Of a stretch of 40,763 nt of DNA, positions 22,600 through 32,480 are shown piece after piece (positions within the stretch are counted from its first letter, which is position 1; every line of letters begins with the position of its first letter). This DNA comes from a virus. Below the pieces are notes generated by a model. The model ran no database searches. It saw only the letters and a list, made by a program, of their open reading frames with translations, and was not told the DNA's origin. The position numbers and the translations under genes are program-made. Location: positions 1 through 40,763 of IMG/VR virus record IMGVR_UViG_3300048837_001212. One strand, written 5' to 3'.

Positions 22600-23511
22600 A
22601 TGGGAATAAACGATGCAGAGTATCGCAGCGCGGTGGGCCTGGACAGTGTTTACGTGGCCGAAGTGCTGCAAGACGATTCGAGCGCTTACAGCGCCGATAC
22701 CCCCGAATATTTCGCGCCGGCGATCGAGGCCTCGATTGCACCGACGACCAACACCGAGACGCAGTATGCCGATGACAAAGCGTATGACGCGATGGTCAAC
22801 GAGGCTGAGACGGTGGTGGAGCTGGGGGTGACCAACATCCCGGCGGAGATCCTGGCAAAGGTGCTGGGAAAGCGCTTCGACGCCACCACGGGCCGGCTGT
22901 ATGACAACGCCGGCACTCCGCCGTATTATGCCCTGGGCTTCCGCTCGCAGAAGTCCAACGGCTCGTACGTTTACTACTGGTTCCTCAAGGGCCGGTTCCA
23001 GGCGCCCACGGAAGACAAGTCGACCAAGACCGATTCTCCCGATCCCAAGACGCGGACAATCACCTTTACTGCCCTGCAGACGGTGAAAACCTTCGACCTG
23101 GGCGACGGGGTGACCGACAGCGTCAAGCGGGTGGTTGGCGACGATGACACCGATGCATTCTCTGAAACCGACTGGTTTACGCAGGTGCAGGTGCCCGGCG
23201 TGGCCGCGGTGGATGCCCTGGCGCTCTCTGCCTCTGACCCGGCCGATGGGGCTGCCGCGGTGGCAGTTGATAAGACCTGCACCCTGACCTTCAACAATAA
23301 ACTGACCGCTGCCGCGATCAAGAACGTCGTGTTGGTGAAGGCCGACGGGACGGTGGTCGCGTCCGCGATCACGATCAACGCGGCTGGAAAGATCATCACG
23401 ATCAATCCCACCGGCAATCTGGACGCGGGTGGAACCTATATCCTGGCCTACGCCGTAGTCGACATTTACGGCCAGGCGCTCGCCGGCGCGGCCAACTTCG
23501 GAACGGCGTAA
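22600..23511 (+). CDS. Major tail (tube) protein with Ig-like domain
   Basis: A 303-residue protein. Residues 1-200 are the beta-rich tail tube domain (ALGFRSQKSNGSYVYYWFLKGRF is typical of one siphophage tube family). Residues about 208-303 form a Big_5-type Ig-like domain (ALSASDPADGAAAVAVDK ... INPTGNLDAGGTYILAYAVVDIYGQ). Such domains decorate the tail surface and often bind sugars weakly. AGGAG at 22588-22592 sets ATG 22600. Confidence 0.85.
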   Translation: MGINDAEYRSAVGLDSVYVAEVLQDDSSAYSADTPEYFAPAIEASIAPTTNTETQYADDKAYDAMVNEAETVVELGVTNIPAEILAKVLGKRFDATTGRLYDNAGTPPYYALGFRSQKSNGSYVYYWFLKGRFQAPTEDKSTKTDSPDPKTRTITFTALQTVKTFDLGDGVTDSVKRVVGDDDTDAFSETDWFTQVQVPGVAAVDALALSASDPADGAAAVAVDKTCTLTFNNKLTAAAIKNVVLVKADGTVVASAITINAAGKIITINPTGNLDAGGTYILAYAVVDIYGQALAGAANFGTA

Positions 23512-23521
23512 GGAGTAAATG

Positions 23522-23884
23522 ATGAGCGGTGCTCCGATCAAACTGACGATCTACGACCAGGAAGACGAATCGGTAGTCAAGGAATTCTCTGCCCATATCG
23601 TGCCCTGGGGCATTATGAAACGGGCCATCCGGCTCGGCAAGAGCATGAAAGGACTGGCGGGGAACGACGACGCCGCGATCCTGGAGCAGATGTCTGAAGA
23701 TGACATCGATAACCTGACCGGTCTGGTCGCCGACGTATTCGGCGGGCGGGTGACGGTCGAGGAACTCGAGCGGGGCGCAACCATCCCAGAGATGCTGGCC
23801 ATCCTTCAGGCGGTGATCGGGAAAGCGTTCGGAGCATCGCAAAACCCTACGGTTCCGGGAAACAAGACCCGGAGCCGGAAGTAG
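23522..23884 (+). CDS. Tail assembly chaperone, zero-frame product (gpG-like)
   Basis: A 120-residue protein between tube and tape-measure genes, the place of tail assembly chaperones. It has a beta-rich start and acidic helices (EQMSEDDIDNLTGLVADVF). AGGAG at 23511-23515 favours ATG 23522 over 23519. The zero frame stops at TAG 23882-23884. Confidence 0.8.
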   Translation: MSGAPIKLTIYDQEDESVVKEFSAHIVPWGIMKRAIRLGKSMKGLAGNDDAAILEQMSEDDIDNLTGLVADVFGGRVTVEELERGATIPEMLAILQAVIGKAFGASQNPTVPGNKTRSRK

Positions 23885-24078
23885 AGGACGTCACCGGCAT
23901 CGACTGGATGCTGGACCTGGAGATCTCGCTGGTGAAGGCCTTCCAATGGTCGGTCCACGAGATGGATAGAACCGACACCGAGAGCCTGATGCTGTTCGTC
24001 CACCGGCTGACGGCGACGAAGGGCGCGGGCTCTCGCAAAAAAAAGCAGTACATCGACCAGGCTAAGGGCTGGTTGTGA
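23522..24078 (+). CDS. Tail assembly chaperone, -1 frameshift product (gpGT-like)
   Basis: A slippery heptamer G-GGA-AAC lies at 23857-23863 in the correct phase of the zero frame. A -1 slip leads into an open frame that starts at base 23863 and runs to TGA 24076-24078, giving a 185-residue protein. The added part (DWMLDLEISLVKAFQWSVHEMD ...) is helical and has no start of its own. This is the conserved lambda G/GT arrangement, which sets the ratio of two chaperones that bind the tape measure. Confidence 0.85.
23857..23863 (+). promoter_or_regulatory. Programmed -1 ribosomal frameshift site
   Basis: GGGAAAC fits X-XXY-YYZ in the zero frame (codons GGA and AAC). The zero-frame stop is seven codons later and the -1 frame is open for 71 codons. 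A 4-bp CCGG stem downstream is weak, so the stimulator is not clear. Confidence 0.85.
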
Positions 24079-24088
24079 GGAGCGAACA

Positions 24089-24451
24089 ATGACCAAACGC
24101 GGAAACGTGTCACTTGGACATGTGAAGGTTGCGGGGGCCGGGACCGAGGCCGATCCGTATGTCGATAAAGTCGCGCTGACCGAGCATTACGCGCCGGTAG
24201 GGGCCCACGTCTCGGGGGCGAATATCGCCGCGGCGACGGCCCTGGTAAAACCAGCCGGTGCAAGCCAGATCCTGATCCAGGCGCTGACCCAAAACGTGCG
24301 CTTTACGCTGGACGGCAGCGACCCGACCGCGGCGGTCGGGTTCCAACTGCTGGCGGGCAGCGCGCCGGTGATCATCTCGGTGCCGGGCGTTTCGATCAAG
24401 GTGATCCAGGAAGCCGCGGCTGCCAGCCTGCAATACCAGTGGCTGGCGTGA
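24089..24451 (+). CDS. Small tail-region structural protein
   Basis: A 120-residue beta-rich protein (VALTEHYAPVGAHVSGANIAAAT ... VRFTLDGSDPTAAVGFQLLAG) of unknown family. The FTLDGSDPTA pattern is seen in small phage structural proteins. It lies between the chaperones and the tape measure and probably belongs to the virion. Confidence 0.6.
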   Translation: MTKRGNVSLGHVKVAGAGTEADPYVDKVALTEHYAPVGAHVSGANIAAATALVKPAGASQILIQALTQNVRFTLDGSDPTAAVGFQLLAGSAPVIISVPGVSIKVIQEAAAASLQYQWLA

Positions 24452-24477
24452 TTTGATCCTTCTGGGAAGGAGTCCCT

Positions 24478-26754
24478 ATGTCTGATAACCCGCTGAGCTC
24501 AAAAGTCGGGGTCGATACCACCGACGCCAAGGCCGGGATTGCCACCCTCAACCGGGAGATCCGGGTGATCGAGTCGGGTTTCCGCGCCACGGCCGCGGCG
24601 ATGGGTGAATGGGATAAGACCTCGGGCGGCCTGGAAGCGCGCCAGCGGGCACTGACCGATGAGATCAGTTTGCAGCAGCGCAAAATCAGTGCCTTGAACG
24701 GCGAATACGAGCGGATTGCCAAAGAGAAGGGCGAGACCTCGCGCGCCGCGCAGGACCTGCAGATCAAGCTCAACCGCGAGACTGAGACGCTCAACAAGAT
24801 GCAGCGCGAGCTCAAGCAGACCGAGAAAGGACTGGACGAGGTCGGGGACGAGTCAAAGACGACCGGCAAAGAGGTGCAGGACCTGGGCGAGAAGACCGAA
24901 GCCGCCGAGCGCAAGATGGGCGGCTTTGGCGCGGCACTCTCCAAGTTGGGCGGCTTCGCGAAAGGAGCGGTGGTCGCGATCGCTGCGGTCGGCACGGCCG
25001 CGCTGGCCGCGGCTGCCGGCATCGCTGGGATGGTGCTAAAAGCCACCGACGCGGCCGGTGAGCTGGTCGACATGAGCCTCAAGACCGGGCTCTCGACGAC
25101 CACGCTGCAGGAGCTGGCCTACGTGGGCGACCAGGTCGGTACAGGCGTGGATACGATCACTTCCAGCCTGGCGCGCTTGACGCGCTCGATGAGCGACACA
25201 GGCACCAGTAAAGAGGTCACCGCGGCATTTGATACCCTGGGGGTCGCGGCGCGCGATTCGAACGGCAACCTGCGCGACAGCGAGGTGGTCTTCGGGGAGT
25301 TGATCGACGCTCTGGGAGAGGTCGAAAACGAGACCGAACGCGACGCGCTGGCGATGGAGATCTTCGGTCGCAGCGCGATGGAGCTCAACCCGCTGATCAA
25401 AGCGGGATCCGAGGAGATGGCTCGGCTGACCGAAGAGGCCCACAAGATGGGCGCGGTGATGGATGCAGACGCGGTGGCGGGGCTGGAGGCGTTTGGCGAC
25501 ACGCTGGCGGGCCTGAAGGCCGGTTTGATGGGTACGGCGGGCACGTTGGCCAGTGCATTCCTGCCGGGGCTGTCAGGGCTGGCTGGAAAGGCGCAGGGCT
25601 ACCTGGGCAAGCTGGTCGATGTGGTGCAAGGCTCAGACGGCGACCTGGGCGAGATGGCGGTCGGGATTGGCGCCTTGCTGGGCGATGTTTTCACGGAGGT
25701 GGGTCAGCAGGCCCCGGCGATGCTGGAAGCTGGCCTGGGTATCATCCAGGGGCTGATCACGGCGATCATCGCGGCGCTGCCCACGCTGACCACGGCAGCC
25801 GTCACCATGATCATCAGCCTGGTGCAGTTCATTATCGCGGCCCTGCCGATGCTGATGCAGGCGGGGATCGATATCGTCCTGGCGCTGATCAACGGGATCC
25901 TTCCGCAGCTGCCGAAGCTGGTAACGACCGCGGCTGAGATGATCGTCACCCTGGCGACCGGACTGGCGGAAGCCATCCCGCAGCTCTTGCCGGTGATCGC
26001 CGAAGTGATTCCGCAGGTGATCCTGGCGCTGGTGGCGGCGCTGCCGGCGCTGATCGGCGCGGCGCTGCTGCTGATCCAGGCGCTGATCGATGGCCTGGTG
26101 ATTGCGCTGCCGATCTTGATCGAGTACACCCCACAGATCGTACAGGCAATCTTTGATGCGCTGGTATTGGCATTCCCGCTGATCTTTAAAGCGGCCATCA
26201 AGCTGGTCGAGACGTTGATCGATGGACTGATCAGCATGAACCCGCAGTACAACGAGGCTATGGTCGAACTGGTGATGATGGCGTTAGCAGCCTTGCAAGG
26301 CCTCAACCAGATCCTGTGGGACGCGGGCGTGGCGATCGTCGAGGCTATCTGGAACGGGATTCGGAGCGCGCGCGATTGGTTCTTCTCCCTGGTTTCGGAA
26401 TTCCTCCTGGACCTGCTCAAGGCTGCCAAAGATGCGATTGGCTGGCACTCACCGCCGGCCGCGTTCGTCGAGCTGGGGGAGGGCATGGCCAACGCGCTGG
26501 GGATCGGCTGGCGCAGTCAATTCGCGGGTATCGAGCGGCAGATCACGGGATCGATGGAAGGCCTGGCCGGGATGCAGATCGGCGGGCCGACCTTCGGCGG
26601 GCTGGGAGGGACGCTCAACGGGCAGCCGGCCGCGACGCAGGCAGCCAGCGCGCCGATCACCATCAACATCCGCGCGGAAGATATTGCCAGTTACCTGGAC
26701 CTGCGGGTTCTGGCGCGGATGCTGGCGGAAGAGATCCAGTGGAGCAGCCGATGA
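24478..26754 (+). CDS. Tape measure protein
   Basis: A 758-residue protein. The first about 150 residues are long charged coiled coil (LNGEYERIAKEKGETSRAAQDLQ), then an Ala/Gly-rich hydrophobic segment, and about 420-600 repeated hydrophobic helices rich in Ile, Leu, Ala. The C-terminal part includes a WHSPP segment and ends near the tail tip. By the usual 1.5 angstrom per residue it would give a tail of roughly 110 nm. GGAAGGAG lies before the ATG. Confidence 0.93.
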   Translation: MSDNPLSSKVGVDTTDAKAGIATLNREIRVIESGFRATAAAMGEWDKTSGGLEARQRALTDEISLQQRKISALNGEYERIAKEKGETSRAAQDLQIKLNRETETLNKMQRELKQTEKGLDEVGDESKTTGKEVQDLGEKTEAAERKMGGFGAALSKLGGFAKGAVVAIAAVGTAALAAAAGIAGMVLKATDAAGELVDMSLKTGLSTTTLQELAYVGDQVGTGVDTITSSLARLTRSMSDTGTSKEVTAAFDTLGVAARDSNGNLRDSEVVFGELIDALGEVENETERDALAMEIFGRSAMELNPLIKAGSEEMARLTEEAHKMGAVMDADAVAGLEAFGDTLAGLKAGLMGTAGTLASAFLPGLSGLAGKAQGYLGKLVDVVQGSDGDLGEMAVGIGALLGDVFTEVGQQAPAMLEAGLGIIQGLITAIIAALPTLTTAAVTMIISLVQFIIAALPMLMQAGIDIVLALINGILPQLPKLVTTAAEMIVTLATGLAEAIPQLLPVIAEVIPQVILALVAALPALIGAALLLIQALIDGLVIALPILIEYTPQIVQAIFDALVLAFPLIFKAAIKLVETLIDGLISMNPQYNEAMVELVMMALAALQGLNQILWDAGVAIVEAIWNGIRSARDWFFSLVSEFLLDLLKAAKDAIGWHSPPAAFVELGEGMANALGIGWRSQFAGIERQITGSMEGLAGMQIGGPTFGGLGGTLNGQPAATQAASAPITINIRAEDIASYLDLRVLARMLAEEIQWSSR

Positions 26755-28073
26755 CGATGAAACTGTACATCACGTACGGAGCGACCACACTCGATTTGCA
26801 AGCGGACGGGTTTCGGGTGATGAACGGATACTACCCGGTCAGCGCTGCCGCAACCGATCAGGTTGTTGGCGAATCCTTCGATCTATGGATCTCCAGCAGC
26901 AACCCGAGCGCGAAGATCACCGAACTGGAGCGGGCTTTTGAGTATGCCCGCGAGCATGCCGACCGGCCTGACTGCGCCTGGATCAACTTCGCGATCGACC
27001 AGGTTGTAGACGTTTACCGGGCGCGCCTGCTGGGCGGCCTGGCCCCGCTCGACGCGAAAATGCTGCGCAACTGGCGCGCCGAGCGGGCCAGGCTGCACGT
27101 GACGATCGAACGCGGCGGGTATTGGGAGGGTCCGGAGGCAGCGATCGAACTGTCGAACACCAGTGGAAGCGGGACCGCGGGGATCACCGTAACCAACACC
27201 CTGGATGCTACCCACGAGAATTACGTCGAGATCGCCGATGATCAGATCGCGGGCAATCTACCCACCCCGCTCAGGCTGCAAATCACCAACAGCTACAACA
27301 ACGTTATCACCCTGGGCCCGGTGTGGGTAGGTCATAACGTTTCGAGCGACCCGGAGAACCTCAACCCGGTGTTGGAAGCAGAGGACGCCACCGGAGGCAC
27401 GCCCACGGCCAATGCAACCTGCTCAGGCGGGGACTACAACGCATTTACGCTTGAAACCGATGGTGAGGTCCTGATGTACACCTGGACCCTCTCGGCAGGC
27501 CTGCTGGAGGCCTGCGGGGGGCGTTACTTCAAGACGATGCTGCGCTTCTTCTCCGGCAGCGTCACGAGCGTATGGTTTCGGCCGTACATTTATTATGGGT
27601 CGGTGGTCCCGCTCTGGCGCGGTCCCCTGGTGCGCTTTGACAGCGCTTATGCCCGTTACATGCGCGACCTGGCCGTCATCCAGCTGCCGCCCTGGCTGGA
27701 CGCGGTCGAAGACCTGGACGGCCTGACCCTGCGGCTGTACGGCAAGCGGGTCACCGCGGTGGATACGATCATCAACCTGGACTATCTCTACCTGCTGCCG
27801 GTCGAGTCGTTTCGCCTGTTTGAAGTCAACGGTGCGATCGCCTACCAGTCGGCCATCGTAGATGACGGGCCCAAGGGGCAGGTTTACAGCCAGAACGCCG
27901 CCGGCGCTGCCCGGAAAGCGAACGTGGTGGCCTATGGTTCTCCAATCATGGCTCATCCGGGCAAGGTGCAGCGCCTGTACTTCCTGTGTCACAGCGATGC
28001 TGCCAACACGGCCGAGATCGCGCGAACGCTGTCGATCAAGGCATGGTATCGCCCGCGGAGGTTGAGCGCATGA
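26751..28073 (+). CDS. Distal tail-type protein
   Basis: A 440-residue protein that starts in the tape measure stop (ATGA). The order after the tape measure and the beta-rich content (LYITYGATTLDLQADGFRV, with a later jelly-roll-like region about 150-300) fit a distal tail protein with an inserted carbohydrate-binding-like domain. Family assignment is by position and composition. It is coupled to the next gene by ATGA. Confidence 0.65.
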   Translation: MTMKLYITYGATTLDLQADGFRVMNGYYPVSAAATDQVVGESFDLWISSSNPSAKITELERAFEYAREHADRPDCAWINFAIDQVVDVYRARLLGGLAPLDAKMLRNWRAERARLHVTIERGGYWEGPEAAIELSNTSGSGTAGITVTNTLDATHENYVEIADDQIAGNLPTPLRLQITNSYNNVITLGPVWVGHNVSSDPENLNPVLEAEDATGGTPTANATCSGGDYNAFTLETDGEVLMYTWTLSAGLLEACGGRYFKTMLRFFSGSVTSVWFRPYIYYGSVVPLWRGPLVRFDSAYARYMRDLAVIQLPPWLDAVEDLDGLTLRLYGKRVTAVDTIINLDYLYLLPVESFRLFEVNGAIAYQSAIVDDGPKGQVYSQNAAGAARKANVVAYGSPIMAHPGKVQRLYFLCHSDAANTAEIARTLSIKAWYRPRRLSA

Positions 28074-29173
28074 GAGTCATCTTCCGCGAGCGCGACTTCT
28101 CGCGCGATCTTCTGCCGCTGCCGCTCACCTATCGGGTGGGGTGGTTATCTCATTCGGTCTTTGGCGGGCCGAAGGCGGCCGAGATCAGCGCGATTGGCGC
28201 CGACCTGGCGCTGTGGGAACTGATCGAGTACGTGCGCAGGCCGGTCGATATCTATAACGACCAGGGAGAGCGGGTGTGGTGGGGGTTCGTGGCTCAGGTC
28301 GACCTACAGGTGGGGACGGTCAAAGCCTCGGTGGGCATCGATACCATGTTCAACCGAATCGCAGTCGCCTACACCTCGGATGAGTTTGGCCGGCAGACAA
28401 CTGCCTGGGCCCAGGACGAGGAGAGCGTGACCGAGTACGGCATCCGCGAGCTGCTAATGACGATCAGCGGTTCGAGCGCCGATCATGCCGAAGCCGCCCG
28501 GACGATGGCTATCGCCCAGAAGAGATTCCCGATTCCCACCATCCAACCCGGACAGAGCAAAGTGACGCGCGGTCAGGTCACCCTGCGGTGCCGCGGATGG
28601 TGGTCGACCCTGGACTGGAAGTATTACTCCGCGGCGACGGCCAGCACAGATACAGCCACGCAGGTGCAGGATATCGCCGACACAGCCGGACAGTTCTTCT
28701 CGGCGGTCGAGGTGGAAGCGGAGAGTGGAATTGATACCGACGCGGCGCGGGATGGGGACGGCAAAGGATTATTCGAGGCTGAAGAACTGCTGGTGATGGG
28801 TACGGCCAATTACCGGCGCATGCTGGCCAGGCTGGACCCCAGCCGCATCCTGACGATCTATGAGGAGCCCGCTTACAGCCCGGCATCCGACACCAATCTG
28901 ATGATGGATAGCCGCGGCGAACTCTTCGACCGTTTCCGCAACCCGCTGCGCCGCGATACCTGCCCGGTGGGGGCGTACGTGCGCCTGGTGGACGTGATTC
29001 CCGGGTCGGTCGATACCAGCAGGCTGTCGGATCCGGGGCTGGCATTTATCGACGAGATGGAATACAGGGTCGTTCAGTACGATGACCAGGGCCGGGTGCG
29101 GCGCGATGCGCTGGTGTTCCGCGCCCGGGACGTTGAAGATCCCTGGAATATAGGGAGGCCTCGCGATGGGTGA
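28070..29173 (+). CDS. Tail tip/minor tail protein
   Basis: A 367-residue beta-rich protein (LWELIEYVRRPVDIYNDQGERVWWGFV) with the look of baseplate hub or minor tail proteins that follow the distal tail protein. It overlaps the previous gene by ATGA and the next by 8 bases. No peptidase motif was seen. Confidence 0.65.
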   Translation: MRVIFRERDFSRDLLPLPLTYRVGWLSHSVFGGPKAAEISAIGADLALWELIEYVRRPVDIYNDQGERVWWGFVAQVDLQVGTVKASVGIDTMFNRIAVAYTSDEFGRQTTAWAQDEESVTEYGIRELLMTISGSSADHAEAARTMAIAQKRFPIPTIQPGQSKVTRGQVTLRCRGWWSTLDWKYYSAATASTDTATQVQDIADTAGQFFSAVEVEAESGIDTDAARDGDGKGLFEAEELLVMGTANYRRMLARLDPSRILTIYEEPAYSPASDTNLMMDSRGELFDRFRNPLRRDTCPVGAYVRLVDVIPGSVDTSRLSDPGLAFIDEMEYRVVQYDDQGRVRRDALVFRARDVEDPWNIGRPRDG

Positions 29174-31232
29174 CAATGATTTATCGACCCTGGCCAAGCG
29201 GCTTCGTCCGTTTCTGGTTGCGGTGGGATACGCCGCGGCAGCTCACACCGACCACGGCGGGCTGACCGGGCTGGCGGATGACGACCACGGTCAATACGCC
29301 TCGGCCAACGGCTTAGGGACCCGAAGCGCTTACCAGGCTGAACGATTAAATAAAACGCTTACGGCCGGCGACGGCTTGAGCGGTGGCGGCCTGCTGACAG
29401 CGGACCGGACCCTGGCGCTGCAAACGCCCGGGACCCTGGCGCACGGATCGGCCAACAGCGCGGCCGGCAATCACACGCACGGGATCACGGCCAGCGACGA
29501 CCCGCAGGAGACTGCGTCCCTGTTGAAGACGAGCGCCGGTGGGCAGCTCACCCTCCAGCAGCTGATCATGCGCGGCGACCTGCTCCCATTCCTGCCAGAC
29601 GGATCGGATATTGGCAGTACATTGTACCCGTTCAATGAGGCGCACATCAGCGCGATGTACGGGACCAGGTTCGTCGAGGAGACCATCCAGGTGGCGGGGG
29701 GGACGTGGATCATCCCGAAATTGACCGCCACGCTGGCAGACAGCCTGACCAACGTCTCGGACTTTCTGGTAACAACCGAGCCGGTTGATTTTGCCGCAAA
29801 CGACATCCTGATTTTGAAGGATATCGGCAAGTCGGAATACATGCGGGTTATTAGCGAATACATAACCTATTCCGATAAAATGCACTGGCTGGTCGAGCGG
29901 CACGTCGACGGCGGCAGCATCGAGCCGTGGGACGCTGGGCAGGCGGTCGCCGATATCGGGTACGGGAACGATGAGGGCTACCTGGTTGCCTCCGGAGGAG
30001 ACGAGGCGAGTTTCAGCGTATGGCGCACCGGCACCGGTTATGCCAACCGGCGCGAAGTGGCGCGGCTGGGCAATCTGAACGGTTACGTGGGGGTGACAGC
30101 GGATCGGTGGGGGCTAGGGGTCGGGCAGAGCGCGGATAACGAGTATATGCGCTACACGCCCGAGGATGGGCTGCTGATCCGCGGAACGATCCAGGCGGAT
30201 GACGGCTACCTGCAAAACCTGACGGTGCAGGGGCTGCTGTCGCTCAATACATCGGGCGAGCTGCGCGCCGGCAACACAACCAACGGCCTGCGCTTCGGGT
30301 ACCTGACCGATGGTTACTACCTGCGCGGGGTGGGGGGTGGTGCGACTCAATTTGAGTTGAGAGCATCCAACGGTAAAGCCTATGCCGGCGGCGGAAATGT
30401 AATTTTGGATGCCGATGGGGTGCATGTTCTGACTGCTGCAAACTTTGATGAGCGAAACAGTTTTTCTATCTTTGACACTGGACTGGATTCGGAGATTGGC
30501 GGCTTGTGGGGGCGGTTTGATGCAGGCGGACCCGCTTCGGAAGTTTACCTGGAGAGCAGGGCGTATAAAGCTCTTTCTGTAGATTTTTCCAGGGTCCTGA
30601 TTGCCGCGTCGGTTTTTACCGCGGGCGGCGTATTGGAAGGACAGGCAGCGATCGAGCTTCTTACCGGCCTTTCGCCAAGGATCGAGCTGCTTCCTGGAAA
30701 TGGCGATATTTTTTATGTGGGAGGTGGTAAGGTCACCTGGGACGGGTATTTTAGCTCAGACGGAGGTATTTACAGTGGCCGAGATGCCGATCCTGGTGAT
30801 GGAAATGTGGCCTACACCGGGGCGCTGAAGAGTTATAAGAACGCGACCGAATACGCTGTTTATGGTTTTGTGCCACTGGCTGCACCCCTCACCTCCACGA
30901 GCTGGGACGGGGATGCGCGATCTACCACCGGAAAAACAAAGATTGATTTATCGGCCGTCTTCGGCGCGCCGGCTGGGGTCAAAGCGGTGTTGTGCGACGT
31001 GGCGATCCGAGACAGCGGAAGCGCTGCAGGGGATTGCTACCTCGTTCTTAGTCCAAACGCAACATCCGGCAGCGGTTTACTTACGGACTGTTCTGGACAG
31101 GCGAATGATTCCTGGGAACGGGATTCCTTGATTGTCCCATGCGATGCAAATGGTGATATCTATTTTCAGAACGCAGCCTCGGACGCATCCACAATGGATG
31201 TCTATCTGACTATTTGGGGTTACTGGATCTAA
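29166..31232 (+). CDS. Tail fibre/receptor-binding protein
   Basis: A 688-residue protein. The N-terminus contains AAAHTDHGGLTGLADDDHGQY, a small His/Asp repeat found at the start of many phage fibres, and GDGLSGGGLLTADRTLAL, typical of fibre shafts. The rest is beta-rich with many Gly turns; the C-terminal about 120 residues look like a separate knob. It probably contacts the host surface. Confidence 0.75.
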   Translation: MGDNDLSTLAKRLRPFLVAVGYAAAAHTDHGGLTGLADDDHGQYASANGLGTRSAYQAERLNKTLTAGDGLSGGGLLTADRTLALQTPGTLAHGSANSAAGNHTHGITASDDPQETASLLKTSAGGQLTLQQLIMRGDLLPFLPDGSDIGSTLYPFNEAHISAMYGTRFVEETIQVAGGTWIIPKLTATLADSLTNVSDFLVTTEPVDFAANDILILKDIGKSEYMRVISEYITYSDKMHWLVERHVDGGSIEPWDAGQAVADIGYGNDEGYLVASGGDEASFSVWRTGTGYANRREVARLGNLNGYVGVTADRWGLGVGQSADNEYMRYTPEDGLLIRGTIQADDGYLQNLTVQGLLSLNTSGELRAGNTTNGLRFGYLTDGYYLRGVGGGATQFELRASNGKAYAGGGNVILDADGVHVLTAANFDERNSFSIFDTGLDSEIGGLWGRFDAGGPASEVYLESRAYKALSVDFSRVLIAASVFTAGGVLEGQAAIELLTGLSPRIELLPGNGDIFYVGGGKVTWDGYFSSDGGIYSGRDADPGDGNVAYTGALKSYKNATEYAVYGFVPLAAPLTSTSWDGDARSTTGKTKIDLSAVFGAPAGVKAVLCDVAIRDSGSAAGDCYLVLSPNATSGSGLLTDCSGQANDSWERDSLIVPCDANGDIYFQNAASDASTMDVYLTIWGYWI

Positions 31233-31245
31233 TTCGGAGGGATGT

Positions 31246-31440
31246 ATGAACCTGAAAGCAAAGCGAGCGGAATATGAGAGGCTGCGGGAAGACACGCAGG
31301 AACGGCGCCAGGCACTGCTCTCCGATCTGCACCAGCTGGAGACGGCGATCGTAGCGCTGGGCGGCGCGATCCAGGCGGTGGACGATCTGATCGCGGAAGA
31401 AGCGAAGGAAGCGGCGACTGCGCAGGAGGTGGCGATATGA
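31246..31440 (+). CDS. Small coiled-coil protein of the tail fibre block
   Basis: A 64-residue, nearly all-helical protein with heptads (KRAEYERLREDTQERRQALLSDL as two segments) and a hydrophobic middle. GGAGGG lies before the ATG and the stop overlaps the next start (ATGA). It may trimerise or chaperone fibres; not shown. Confidence 0.6.
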   Translation: MNLKAKRAEYERLREDTQERRQALLSDLHQLETAIVALGGAIQAVDDLIAEEAKEAATAQEVAI

Positions 31441-32480
31441 GAGGGCTGGCAAGACTTTCGACAAATGAGGCTCGGCTGGGCAGAGCACCCACGAATTTGC
31501 GTTACCAGACCATCGACATTGATTTTTCGGAGCTGCCAGATGGTGCGTTGCCAGCGCCAGGAGTGGGCAGCACGTGGTTGATTGTTGGCGGAGTTTTGAT
31601 AAATGCTCCAGTGCTGAGTGACGAACTCCTGACCGATTCCGGCTTGGAGGGAGTGTACACCGATGGACTGTGTGCCTCACTCACTAAGCAGGGATCACCG
31701 ACAATCTCAGAGAGCGCAGACGCACACGGCGGATCGAAGGCACAGCAGTACGCTGGTGCTGCCTCCGCTACTCAGGCCGTCAGGCAAGCCGTGGCGGGTG
31801 TGACCGGAGAATGGTATCAATATGCGGTCTGGAGTAAAAGATCCGCTGGAACCGGGAATAATGTGATACCGCGAGTTTTCAACGCGAACCAGCTACCTGC
31901 CAGTAGTGCGCTGATGCCGCCGATTACCGGCGCGGAGTATGCCCGCAAAGTTGTGAACACCATCGCAGCCGATACCACCAGTTTACTATGTTATCCGGCC
32001 TATTCCTCGGTTGCCAGCGATACCGTAATCGTTGATGATCACAGTCTCAAAACAATCCTCAACGCCAGCAAATATGCCTTGTGGAAATCCGCGCCTGACG
32101 TGGTGGTAAAAGCGAAGATTGCTGTCAATATTGACGGCACGTTTATTGGTTTGGTGCTGCGAGCAGACACGCAAACCGATCCGCAGAACTGCATCGAAAT
32201 TCTGGCAAGGGAACGGTATAACAACACGGCGCAGTTGGATATATCGGCGGTAAAAAAGGTGAATGGAGCACCCTCGCTTTCTCAGGCCGTTGCGACTGTC
32301 TCGAAGGTTGCCGATGCCTGGCTTGAGGCGCAGGCCGATGGAAGCACGATCAAGATTTTTTACAACGGCGTGCAGGTTGGCACGGATCTCACCATAGCCG
32401 ATGGCCTGGCAAACACCTATCACGGTCTGATCAGCGGCGGAGGGAACGGCGTGAACCATTTTTTTGCGGGAGCGGCCTAG
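31437..32480 (+). CDS. Tail fibre-like protein with carbohydrate-binding-type domains
   Basis: A 347-residue protein. About residues 60-200 read as a jelly-roll carbohydrate-binding module (GSKAQQYAGAASATQAVRQAV ... GEWYQYAVWSKRS), and about 215-345 as a LamG-like sandwich (YALWKSAPDVVVKAKIAV ... LVLRADTQTD ... VKIFYNGVQVG-like). It is likely to bind host surface sugars together with the esterase encoded next. Its TAG overlaps the GTG start of that gene. Confidence 0.65.
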   Translation: MRGLARLSTNEARLGRAPTNLRYQTIDIDFSELPDGALPAPGVGSTWLIVGGVLINAPVLSDELLTDSGLEGVYTDGLCASLTKQGSPTISESADAHGGSKAQQYAGAASATQAVRQAVAGVTGEWYQYAVWSKRSAGTGNNVIPRVFNANQLPASSALMPPITGAEYARKVVNTIAADTTSLLCYPAYSSVASDTVIVDDHSLKTILNASKYALWKSAPDVVVKAKIAVNIDGTFIGLVLRADTQTDPQNCIEILARERYNNTAQLDISAVKKVNGAPSLSQAVATVSKVADAWLEAQADGSTIKIFYNGVQVGTDLTIADGLANTYHGLISGGGNGVNHFFAGAA

